Shown in pieces: positions 25,719 to 33,525 of a stretch of 52,881 nt of DNA; the first letter of the stretch is position 1; each line of letters begins with the position of its first letter. This DNA comes from Nocardia uniformis NBRC 13702 (lineage in GTDB: Bacteria > Actinomycetota > Actinomycetes > Mycobacteriales > Mycobacteriaceae): the NCBI RefSeq assembly GCF_001613345.1, contig NZ_BDCE01000032.1, positions 1 to 52,881 of the forward strand. Direction: 5' to 3'. The translations under genes were made by a program, and so were the position numbers. A model generated the notes under the pieces. That model was not told the DNA's origin. It saw only the letters and a program-made list of their open reading frames with translations, and did no database searches.

Positions 25719-26311
25719 CACTCGCCTCCTCGCACGATTGCCTTGATGCGCAACATGCTACGCGCCTCATCCCACTCGACGCCAACGACGAAGAGGGTGC
25801 GCGCGTCGATTACCAGGACTTCTCTTTCCTTGGGCTCCTGGGCAAGGTCTCCCAAACGCAGGGCCGGAACGCCAGCCTGAACGATCAAATCCAAGATTAT
25901 CGGGTTGACGCGGGTGTACGAGCGTGGAGGGTTGGCCGAACCGGAGGTCGACAGGAACCCATGATGAATAATGTCTTCGTCGATCAGCGCGAAGGCCGAG
26001 TCTTCATCGACGATGCCGTATTCCGCGGCCTCTGCCTCACGGGTGACGCGGACCGCGGTCTCTAGCGGATACTTCGCCAGGCCCGATCTGATCAAGCGAA
26101 TGCGGCGCTCGTTCGTCGGCGTCATCTCGATCTGGCCCCACAACGCCTTGTTGATGACGTCGTGCGCGTTGTATGTGTAGGCGTGGATGACATCTGCCTC
26201 GTCGGCTGTGAGCCGGTCAGGTCGCTGCCCAGCCAATGCCGCTTCTGCCAGCGGAATCGCATCGAATCCGTACTCGTCGCCCTCGTACGTCACTCCCGGA
26301 TTGTGCGGCAT
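25718..26311 (-). CDS. putative mono-ADP-ribosyltransferase of the R-S-E class
   Basis: The 197-residue protein begins its domain with VIHAYTYNAHDVINKALWGQ, as in ADP-ribosyltransferase exoenzymes. It then shows candidates for the whole active site. These are Arg91 in VRVTREAEA, Ser121-Thr-Ser in HHGFLSTSGS, and Glu162-Arg-Glu164 in EPKEREVLVIDA. These match the R / STS / ExE signature of arginine-type toxins. No signal peptide is present, so it acts in the cytosol or is exported another way. A GTG one codon upstream (26314) is an alternative start. It may derive from phage or toxin modules. Confidence 0.72.
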   Translation of the reverse strand: MPHNPGVTYEGDEYGFDAIPLAEAALAGQRPDRLTADEADVIHAYTYNAHDVINKALWGQIEMTPTNERRIRLIRSGLAKYPLETAVRVTREAEAAEYGIVDEDSAFALIDEDIIHHGFLSTSGSANPPRSYTRVNPIILDLIVQAGVPALRLGDLAQEPKEREVLVIDARTLFVVGVEWDEARSMLRIKAIVRGGE

Positions 26312-26585
26312 CACCAGTCACAGCGGTAATCCGGTACCCATTCGAGCGGGGCGCGGCCGAATTACAGGTGTGTGGTGACCACATACGATTCGGCGAGCGG
26401 GTGCTCTGCGCACTCTCCCAGTCGAATAGGACACCCGCACAGGCCGTTTCGACGAAAGCGAGGGGTAGTCGTGGGGTTGGTTCGAATAGAACAGGTCAGC
26501 CTGCGATGAGCAGCTCCACCAAATGGGACCAGGACACCTACTGTCGCCGGGTCGGCGAGGAGGCTCGTACCAATGGTTCGGACAA

Positions 26586-26616
26586 GCGTGCGCACACCAT
26601 CCCCTGGTGCGCACGC
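26586..26616. repeat. GCGTGCGCAC hairpin upstream of HEAT-like gene
   Basis: The arms GCGTGCGCAC and GTGCGCACGC surround an 11-nt loop, about 50 nt before the HEAT-like gene. It may be a terminator or an operator. The rest of 26312-26667 has no supported gene. Confidence 0.5.
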
Positions 26617-26667
26617 TGCACCACGTAATCGCTGACAACGGCGGCCGTAGGTGAACCTCGCGGTACC

Positions 26668-29600
26668 GTGGCCCACGTGACTGCGAGGGGAAGCCTGCTG
26701 GAAGAGGTCGCGGAGCTGTCAGTGCCGCAGCGGCGCGGGGCGATCGCACGGGAAGCTCGGCGGCTTGCGGGGACACCCGAGCTGGACCGGCTGCTGAATG
26801 AGCTGTCGGCCGGTGGCCGCTACGAACGGCAGACCGCCATTCATATGGCAGTGATCACTGGTGCGCGCAATCACCTACTGACCCAGCTCGATTCGGAAGA
26901 TCCGGAGTGCGCCGGCCGGGCATTGACGGCGTTGATCCGGATGGGTGTCGAGCCCGACCTGGTTGTGGATCGGGTACCGGGATTATCGGATCGGTTACGC
27001 ACCCGGGTGTTCCGTGCCCTGAGCCGCGGTGACCGGGAGCAATTGGCCGATGCGCTGCTGTGGCCGATGCGCGGGTCCTTCGGTGATGGCGCGGCGGCGC
27101 GGGTGTTGCCGTTCTGTTCGCGGGCGGTGGTGGCCGAGTTACTGCCCGAGTTGGCGTACGCGGTGCCGAATTGGATTGTCCTGGGCCGCAGGCATTTCGG
27201 TGTGGTGTTCGACCTTGTGGGCTCGCGTGCACCGGGTGCCGGTCGGGATGAATGGTGCGAGCTGTGGCGGTGGCTCACCGCGGATGTCGACACGGCGGCG
27301 CGCTACGATCCGAGGCTGCTGCTCGAAGTAGCCGCACAGGCGGTCGCGTATGTGCCTGTCGCCGAGCTGAATCCGGTGGCGGGGATGCTGGCCCGCTACG
27401 ACGCCGCGGCTGTTTACGCACTGATCAGGCATCCGAGCGGCCATGGCCGCGGACTGGCCGGGACCACGCTGTGGAAGGCCATGGGGGCGTTGCCCGATGA
27501 CCGGCTGCGCGAACTCTACGCCGCCTGCGCACCCCGCGAGCGATACCGGCTATTGCGTACCGTGCCGCCGCAGCGGCGGGCGGTGATCGCGAGGCCGCTG
27601 CTCGCCCGGCCCGGCATCGCGCCGGGCGATGTCGATGTGCTCGCGTTCGACGCGCTGCCCCGTTCCGACCGCGCCGCCCTTGCCCGGGAACTGCTGGCCC
27701 GTCCCGGCGGATCGGATGTGCCCGAGGTCGCTGAGCTGCTCACGGCCCGGCTGCCCTGGAGCGCGGCGAAACCGGTGCTGGCCGAAGCGATCGGGCGTTC
27801 CAGCGCCGAGGAGCGGGCGCGGGCGTACCCGCTGCTGGTCACGGCTGCTGCCGGGAGTCGCGACTCCGCGGTGGTCGGTGAACTCCTGGACCTCCTGCGT
27901 CGGCTGCGCAACGAACAAGATCCGGTGCGCCGCAACGCCTTACATGCCGTGACCACCATCCCGATGGGATTGCTGTCCGCCGACCATGTGCCAGCGCTCG
28001 AACAGTTGGCACTGGACGCCCTGCAGGCCCGCGACTGCTCCTATCAAACGATGTCCACGATCGGTGTCCTCGCCCGCACTCTGCTCAGACGCGGTGCACA
28101 GACCGACGACATGGCCTTCACCGAGGCCGCGCTGCGCCTCGCGACCCGGCTCGCCGAGCAGACGAGGCCATGGAATCTCTATGGCCTGCATCATGATCTG
28201 CCGCGCGGGGCCGAACATCGGCTGTTCGCCACGCTGCGTGTCCGCCTGGACGACGATGCCGCCCGCGACCGCTGGGATCTGGCCTTGGAATTGTGCGGCG
28301 GCCTGGGAAGACGAGCCCACGGCATCCCGGAATTGCAGCGCCTGATGGTGCGTGCCTGCGCGGCACACGATGACGGGACGGTCCGGCGCGCGGTCCTGCT
28401 GGCACTGGACAATCCCGTTACTCGTGACCGCCATCTCGACGAGATGTTACGCAGCGACCGATCCCTCGTCGCCCTACCGGCGGTGCAGAACCTCATTGCC
28501 CGGCGTCGCACTGATCTGCTCACCGCGCTGTTGAGCGAATCGACCCCCGGCCGATTCCTGTCGAGGAAGATCCGTTTCGTCCCGATGCTCCTGACCGGAT
28601 TCGATCGCTGGGCACCGCACCACGTCGACCGGTATGCGGGCCTGCTGGACAGCCTCGCCCGGCACAAAAAGGCATCGATCGGTGAGCGCGCCGCCGCGGT
28701 TCGCCAATTGGGTTGGCTGCCAGGCAGTTTCGATAGGCTGCTGGCCTATGTCGGCACGGACGAGCTCACGGTGGTCGAGGCCGCGCTCACCGCGCTCGGC
28801 CGCAGCGACGAACCCGAGCGCGCCCTTGCTGTGCTGGCCGAGCACGTCGACACCGATCGTGCTCGGGTCGCGGTTAGCGGCATCGCCGTATGTGCTCGTG
28901 CGGTCCCGCCGCAGCGGCTCAGCCACACCGTTGCGCCCCTGATCGATTCACGCAAGGTCACCTCAGTGAAGGAGGGCGTGCGGGTGCTCGCGATGCTGCA
29001 CGCCCCCGACGCCATGCCGACCATTCACGCGCTGTGGGATCGGCACGACGTGCACCGGGACATCCGCCGCGCTGCGGTGTTCTCGACCCGCTGGCTCCTC
29101 GACCATGAGGAAGCGTGGCAACTCCTGGGCGAGGCGGCCACCGACCCGGAGGTGGCCGGTGCCGTTCTCGATATCGCGCCCCCGTGGCTGTCTGTGCCGC
29201 AGCGACGGCGTTTCGCCACCTTCCTGCGCGAACTGGCCGCGGTCTCAGATCATCGGGTGGCCGGCCAAGCCCTGAATGCCTTGACCCGTTGGTATCGCTG
29301 GTCGCCGCCGGACACCAGTGACGTGCTGGTGGACCGGCTGAGCGATCTCTCCGAATCGGGTCTGTGGATGACCGCGATGCGGGCGCTGCTCGATGGTGTA
29401 GCCGCTGACGGTGACCCCGCCGTGATCGCGGCCGTCGACCGGCTGCTCCACGCCACCGCCACCCTTCCGGGCCGTGATCTGCCTGCCCGCCAACGGCTTT
29501 CCACGCTGCTGAAGTGGCTTGGACCGGCATTGCGCAATCATGATGTAGCCCGCCCCGTCGCCGCGCCGGTCATCGACCTGCTCACCGCCGACCCGCTGTG

Positions 29601-29961
29601 GCATGAGCAAGTCATCGACCTCACCCTTGCCGCGGTTCGATGGACCGAACCGGAGCAGACCATCGACGCTCTCACTGGGCTGTCGGCCGTCGCGACCGGG
29701 GCCCTCACCGGTCATCCCGCGAGTAGGTTGGCCGATCGGGTCGCCCACGACCTCGAAAAGATCCCCGCCGAGGCACTGGCACCGATCGCCGCAGGACTCG
29801 CCGCGAGCTCCGCCGCCCTGGCCGCCGTGGATCTGATCGCACAGTGTGGCAACAAATTCGGCTGGACACCTCCATGGCCAGAACTACTCGCCGACTTGCG
29901 CTCGCACACCGACATCGACGTCCGCCGCGCTGCCCACTCCGTGTACACGGCACCCGAATAA
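26668..29961 (+). CDS. large HEAT-like repeat protein, unknown function
   Basis: The 1,097-residue protein is helical throughout and made of repeated paired helices. These resemble HEAT/Armadillo units (for example ALTALIRMGVEPDLVVDRVP, then VVEAALTALGRSDEPERALA and AGQALNALTRWYRWSPPDTS). There is no signal peptide, membrane helix, Walker motif or nuclease motif. Such solenoids are scaffolds or sensors. The GTG starts at 26668 and 26677 are both possible. The gene stands alone on its strand between a toxin-like pair and a nuclease pair, so a defence role is conceivable but unproven. Confidence 0.8.
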   Translation: MAHVTARGSLLEEVAELSVPQRRGAIAREARRLAGTPELDRLLNELSAGGRYERQTAIHMAVITGARNHLLTQLDSEDPECAGRALTALIRMGVEPDLVVDRVPGLSDRLRTRVFRALSRGDREQLADALLWPMRGSFGDGAAARVLPFCSRAVVAELLPELAYAVPNWIVLGRRHFGVVFDLVGSRAPGAGRDEWCELWRWLTADVDTAARYDPRLLLEVAAQAVAYVPVAELNPVAGMLARYDAAAVYALIRHPSGHGRGLAGTTLWKAMGALPDDRLRELYAACAPRERYRLLRTVPPQRRAVIARPLLARPGIAPGDVDVLAFDALPRSDRAALARELLARPGGSDVPEVAELLTARLPWSAAKPVLAEAIGRSSAEERARAYPLLVTAAAGSRDSAVVGELLDLLRRLRNEQDPVRRNALHAVTTIPMGLLSADHVPALEQLALDALQARDCSYQTMSTIGVLARTLLRRGAQTDDMAFTEAALRLATRLAEQTRPWNLYGLHHDLPRGAEHRLFATLRVRLDDDAARDRWDLALELCGGLGRRAHGIPELQRLMVRACAAHDDGTVRRAVLLALDNPVTRDRHLDEMLRSDRSLVALPAVQNLIARRRTDLLTALLSESTPGRFLSRKIRFVPMLLTGFDRWAPHHVDRYAGLLDSLARHKKASIGERAAAVRQLGWLPGSFDRLLAYVGTDELTVVEAALTALGRSDEPERALAVLAEHVDTDRARVAVSGIAVCARAVPPQRLSHTVAPLIDSRKVTSVKEGVRVLAMLHAPDAMPTIHALWDRHDVHRDIRRAAVFSTRWLLDHEEAWQLLGEAATDPEVAGAVLDIAPPWLSVPQRRRFATFLRELAAVSDHRVAGQALNALTRWYRWSPPDTSDVLVDRLSDLSESGLWMTAMRALLDGVAADGDPAVIAAVDRLLHATATLPGRDLPARQRLSTLLKWLGPALRNHDVARPVAAPVIDLLTADPLWHEQVIDLTLAAVRWTEPEQTIDALTGLSAVATGALTGHPASRLADRVAHDLEKIPAEALAPIAAGLAASSAALAAVDLIAQCGNKFGWTPPWPELLADLRSHTDIDVRRAAHSVYTAPE

Positions 29962-30019
29962 CCCTGGAGGCTACCTCCTGCCGTTTACTCACGGTTCGAA
30001 TAAGCGACTCAACGCATTG

Positions 30020-30046
30020 AAGCCGCAGGTCTATGACCTGCGACTT
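30020..30046. repeat. hairpin repeat, copy 1 (AAGCCGCAGGTC arm)
   Basis: AAGCCGCAGGTC, loop TAT, then GACCTGCGACTT forms a 12-bp stem with one C-A mismatch. The same stem with the same mismatch occurs at 40889-40913. The element lies between the HEAT-like gene and the end of the nuclease gene. The spacer 29962-30188 holds nothing else recognisable. Confidence 0.6.
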
Positions 30047-30188
30047 CGGCTAGAGAGCTTCGAACTGCACGCCAGGATGATTCAAGGGAACCACGACCGG
30101 TGATATCTCCGCTGCCATGGCGCTGTGAGCCGTGCCGGCACCGGCGTCGACCGTCTGCTGAAGTGCCTACGATGACCGCACGGAACCG

Positions 30189-30872
30189 CTACGAAACACG
30201 CCTGGTCGCAACCCAATTCCGGAGGACGGTCTCGAGATAGGAGCGCAGTCGCTCGGCGGCCGGTGATATCGGGGTCACCTCATCGAAGCACATGCCGCTC
30301 TTTCGCTTGGCGATCAGTTTCGTGATGTTGTCTCGCCCTTTGGCCGGGAACACCAGATTGCAGTTCGCCTTCGTCAGCTCGGCGCTCAGCCCCACAAACC
30401 CTCGCCCGACACCCAGTTCCGGAGAGGCACTGTAGTTCTTCGCCTCGATCGCCGCGATGAGCTTGCTCTGCTTCGGGTGGGCACCTGATTGCCGACTGCG
30501 GTCCGCCTCATCGCGTTCGAGGATCGCGACGTCACATTCATGGGCGACACCCGAACTGCCGGCCACCTTGACTCCGAGGTGTATCTCGATCGTTTCCCGT
30601 ATCTCCGGAAACAAGACTCGCACGTATGTGAAGCCAGGCGCCCACAGGTTCCCCGGTGAGCATCGGAACCGAACCTGTGTCGTGGCGGTCATGCCGTCGT
30701 AGGTGATCATCGAGTTGCCGCCCGCAGCGTGTGCAGCCTCGACGGCGATGTAGAGCAGAGCGGCCTCGTACAGGTCGGACTCCTTCGCGAATCCTCGATA
30801 GCTCGCGTGGAGAACCCCCAGCGAACGCTCGACGAACTGAATCAGCTCGACCTTCCCAACCCCCGCTTTCAT
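30189..30872 (-). CDS. predicted PD-(D/E)xK nuclease
   Basis: The 227-residue protein has HECDVAILERD with Asp114, then after a loop LIAAIEAKNYSAS with Glu143-Ala-Lys145. This D...ExK arrangement is that of the restriction-endonuclease-like fold. The N-terminal half is helical (ELIQFVERSLGVLHASYRGF, then AALLYIAVEAAHAAGG). It overlaps the upstream 148-residue gene by ATGA. No methyltransferase is adjacent. It may therefore cut modified or foreign DNA, or act under control of its partner. The function is inferred from the motif only. Confidence 0.65.
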   Translation of the reverse strand: MKAGVGKVELIQFVERSLGVLHASYRGFAKESDLYEAALLYIAVEAAHAAGGNSMITYDGMTATTQVRFRCSPGNLWAPGFTYVRVLFPEIRETIEIHLGVKVAGSSGVAHECDVAILERDEADRSRQSGAHPKQSKLIAAIEAKNYSASPELGVGRGFVGLSAELTKANCNLVFPAKGRDNITKLIAKRKSGMCFDEVTPISPAAERLRSYLETVLRNWVATRRVS

Positions 30873-31315
30873 CGAGATCCCAGCAACGCCAGTGCCTGCT
30901 CCAAATCCTCGAGCGCCCTAGCCATCTCACCGATCGGCGGCATCTGATCCGCCGACACTGTCAGTAGATTTTCGCCGGTGTCCGGCGAGGCGAAAGTGAT
31001 GCGGTATCCCTGCCCGGCACGGTCTGCGTCAGCGCCGAAGAATCCGGCGATTCGCTCGCGTGATTCAATCGCTGTTCTGGTGGCAGTGACCAAAGCGGTG
31101 AGCAGGATCTCCAGCTTTTCGTCGTCGGAGAATTTGCGGGTCGTGATCTCGGTAGATCTCGCATTGGCCTTCATGTACACGAACGAGCGTTGGTCCTCGG
31201 CCGGGATGTCCAGCCCCGCAGCCACGTCGGCCTTGATCTGCGCAGCCACATCAGGAAACAACTCGGAAACCTGCACGATCAAAGTCTCGTAAGCTTCACC
31301 GCTGCCCTCCACCAC
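30869..31315 (-). CDS. 148-residue helical protein coupled to the nuclease gene
   Basis: From the GTG at 31315 (a second GTG follows at 31312, with GGATAGGGGG upstream) the protein contains EAYETLIVQVSELFPDVAAQ, KFSDDEKLEILLTALVTATR and ENLLTVSADQMPPIGEMARA, and ends in a Leu-rich helix. I recognise no domain. The longer open frame to 31726 runs through the antisense of a restriction-specificity remnant and is not credible. The 4-nt overlap with the PD-(D/E)xK gene implies a fixed partnership, for example sensor or inhibitor with effector. Confidence 0.7.
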   Translation of the reverse strand: MVEGSGEAYETLIVQVSELFPDVAAQIKADVAAGLDIPAEDQRSFVYMKANARSTEITTRKFSDDEKLEILLTALVTATRTAIESRERIAGFFGADADRAGQGYRITFASPDTGENLLTVSADQMPPIGEMARALEDLEQALALLGSR

Positions 31316-31444
31316 ACCCCCTATCCTGCGAAGCCCTGGTTCCGCCGACGCGCGATCGTACCGCGGGGCCGAGACTTTGCCCAGCTGTGAGGCTTTCACC
31401 AATCCACAGCGCCGACCGAACTCGACTCCACAGGCCTGCCTGTG

Positions 31445-31590
31445 AGGTGGGACGCAGTGCGTCTCGGCGATCTCTGCGACATCAAGATTGGGCCGTCCCA
31501 GCTCAAGAAATCCGACATTGCCGCCGGTGACGACGGCGTACTCCCGGTCCTCCGGCCACGCGATCTTCATCTGCGTCGGATCGACACCCA
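31445..31590 (+). pseudogene. remnant of a type I restriction specificity/TRD domain
   Basis: The plus-strand translation WDAVRLGDLCDIKIGPSQLK followed by GVLPVLRPRDLHLRRI matches the start of an HsdS-like target-recognition domain. These are also found at the C-terminus of actinobacterial N6-adenine methylases. The homology then fades and frames are broken. No other part of a type I system is present. It is a decayed fragment. Confidence 0.55.
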
Positions 31591-31782
31591 CGGCATGGAC
31601 CGGACGACGCAGCCACCTGGCTGGGCCGCAGGACCTTTGGATTCTCGTCGACCGCCGATTGGCGATTTTCACTTCGTAGTTCTCGGCAGTCGCTGCCGGA
31701 AGGTACAGGTTGCGGCCTGCCCCCAATTCCCCGTCCTGTCGCGCCCTTGGGCTCGTGCGGCCATTGATTATCTCGGCGGGGA

Positions 31783-31977
31783 TCAGGTAGATCCGGACGG
31801 TTGCCTCACCGTGAAGGCAACCTTCGCATCGACGGTCATCCCCGCGCCGCGCACATCTATCAGCGGCGCGTTACCGCCCGCCACCGCGTGTTCGGATCGA
31901 GCGAGTGCAGATAGTCGGCGATTGTTCGCCTCCGCGAAGATGGCATCAAGGTTCGGAACCTCCCAATACTCGGTCAT
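31783..31977 (-). CDS. 64-residue ORF, doubtful
   Basis: The open frame starts MTEYWEVPNLDAIFAEANNR and ends FTVRQPSGST. The composition is protein-like and more plausible than the other frames here, but I see no strong ribosome site and recognise no family. It could be the 5' part of a truncated gene. From 31980 to 32482 I see no gene, repeat or RNA. Confidence 0.25.
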   Translation of the reverse strand: MTEYWEVPNLDAIFAEANNRRLSALARSEHAVAGGNAPLIDVRGAGMTVDAKVAFTVRQPSGST

Positions 31978-32482
31978 GACAACATCACTGCCTGACGTAT
32001 CGATACACCGTCTGCGAATACGTTGACCCGCAACGTTTCACATCTCGACAACGGACGGCCGAGCGCCGTCAATGGTCGGGTTCACTCGAGCAGTGGATCT
32101 GGCGAGTGTGGATTCGTATCGGGCGAATGGCTCGGCAGAAGGGGCGCTCACCGCAGCTGCCGCCGCGCCACAGGTGGGGTGGCACCCAACGGTGATCTTC
32201 CTTGCGATCGTCATACAGCCGGAACAGGTGGCCGATCAGCACCAATATCGTTTCAGCACAACATATCTCACTACTCCGACATTGACTCGAGCTGTCGAGC
32301 CGACAGCTCCCCTCAGCTCGTTGCTCCCGTCACCCTGCTGCGCGGTGCTTACACGTCGGGATCCGTGCCGCACCGGAATCCGCCGAAATGGCTGTTCGGC
32401 TCCGGATTTTCGATAATCTGAGTAGTGGATGTGGTGTTCGTGGTCGGTCGGGGCGGGTGGCTGACACACAGGGAAGTTTTCC

Positions 32483-33418
32483 ATGGTCAGTTGCACAGGT
32501 TCTCGTTGCCGATATGCGGTTGGACCAACGTGCGTATGTGGTTGCGGCGGCGCAAACCATGGCATGGACCGACTGTTCTGGGCATACGCACGGATCCCCG
32601 AGAAGTATCGGCCGACCGGATTCGATGAGCTGAGCCCTGCTGATGTGCAGCGGCATGAAGGGACCGCGGTAGCGCGGGCTGATGAGGCGCGGAAGTGTTG
32701 GCTCTCATCGGTGGTGAGCCCACTGGAGTGCGGCCCTGCGGACGACCGCCCGAAATTCACCAACGTGATGGGGCGAGCGGGGGTACGCAATGCCACCGAC
32801 AACGAAGCGATCCGGTGGCTGGTCGATAATCCGACAGCGCTCCTGGACGTGAAGTTCCTGGCCGAGCAGATCGGTGGGGCGGCCGAAGACCTCCTGAAAG
32901 CGCTGCCGAAAAAGGGCCAGCGGAGACGGCTTGCCGACCACTTCTGGTGCGATGTGGTCGGCGCATTGGCATGGGTACTGGCGGAAATAGACGGGGCGAT
33001 CGAGAAACTCCGCAACAAGGCCATCGACTGGCTCGTCGACGAGGTATGGAAGAGCTTTCGATGCTCCCGGGACGCCGACTGGGGCGGCACGCCGAACGGC
33101 AGGCGGCAGCCGGGACCGAGCCGCGCCGAGCGTGATCGGGATGAAAGCGTCGCCGACACTGTGCTGAAGGAGGCGATCAAGTCGCTGCTTCAGAAGGTCT
33201 GCGATGGGCTGTGGGCGAAGCAGATCACCTTCGATGCACTGATCTTGAAGCTTCGGTTACTCGCCATCTGGCTATGTCCGGATGTCCTGGCGCACCGGCT
33301 GGTCTGGGAGCATTGCTGGGTCCCCCTCACGCGTGGATGGACGGAAGCCTACGTCCTGGAACTCCTCGAAGGCGTCTTCCCCGGGTTCGGCGTCGGCCCC
33401 GAAGGCGAGGGACCCTGA
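32483..33418 (+). CDS. Cys-rich N-terminus protein upstream of helicase, unknown
   Basis: The 311-residue protein begins with a likely zinc knuckle. Cys4, Cys9, Cys17, Cys19 and Cys21 are followed by GGANHGM with His26. The middle is helical (EAIRWLVDNPTALLDVKFLA, then GALAWVLAEIDGAIEKLRNK) and the C-terminus is Trp-rich (LVWEHCWVPLTRGWTEAYVL). The start ATG has GGGAAG 6 nt upstream. The helicase gene begins 71-107 nt after its stop, so both are likely in one operon. I know the CxCGGxNHG pattern from actinobacterial and phage proteins of unknown role. Confidence 0.72.
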   Translation: MVSCTGSRCRYAVGPTCVCGCGGANHGMDRLFWAYARIPEKYRPTGFDELSPADVQRHEGTAVARADEARKCWLSSVVSPLECGPADDRPKFTNVMGRAGVRNATDNEAIRWLVDNPTALLDVKFLAEQIGGAAEDLLKALPKKGQRRRLADHFWCDVVGALAWVLAEIDGAIEKLRNKAIDWLVDEVWKSFRCSRDADWGGTPNGRRQPGPSRAERDRDESVADTVLKEAIKSLLQKVCDGLWAKQITFDALILKLRLLAIWLCPDVLAHRLVWEHCWVPLTRGWTEAYVLELLEGVFPGFGVGPEGEGP

Positions 33419-33525
33419 AACCTGTACTGCACGTGGAAGATCGGTCCGCGGCCATTCTGTTAGCGCCGCGAAGAGTCAGCGTTGATGGCATGATCGCCAA
33501 GGGTGTCGCAGAGCAGGGGGTGTGC

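Noticed and set aside
31316..31726. upstream extension of the nuclease-partner frame
   Set aside because: It is antisense to the restriction-specificity remnant; the GTG pair at 31312-31315 has a ribosome site.
32236..33180. 314-codon minus-strand frame
   Set aside because: It is Ser/Arg-rich and mirrors the Cys-rich protein gene, which has a good ribosome site and plausible composition.
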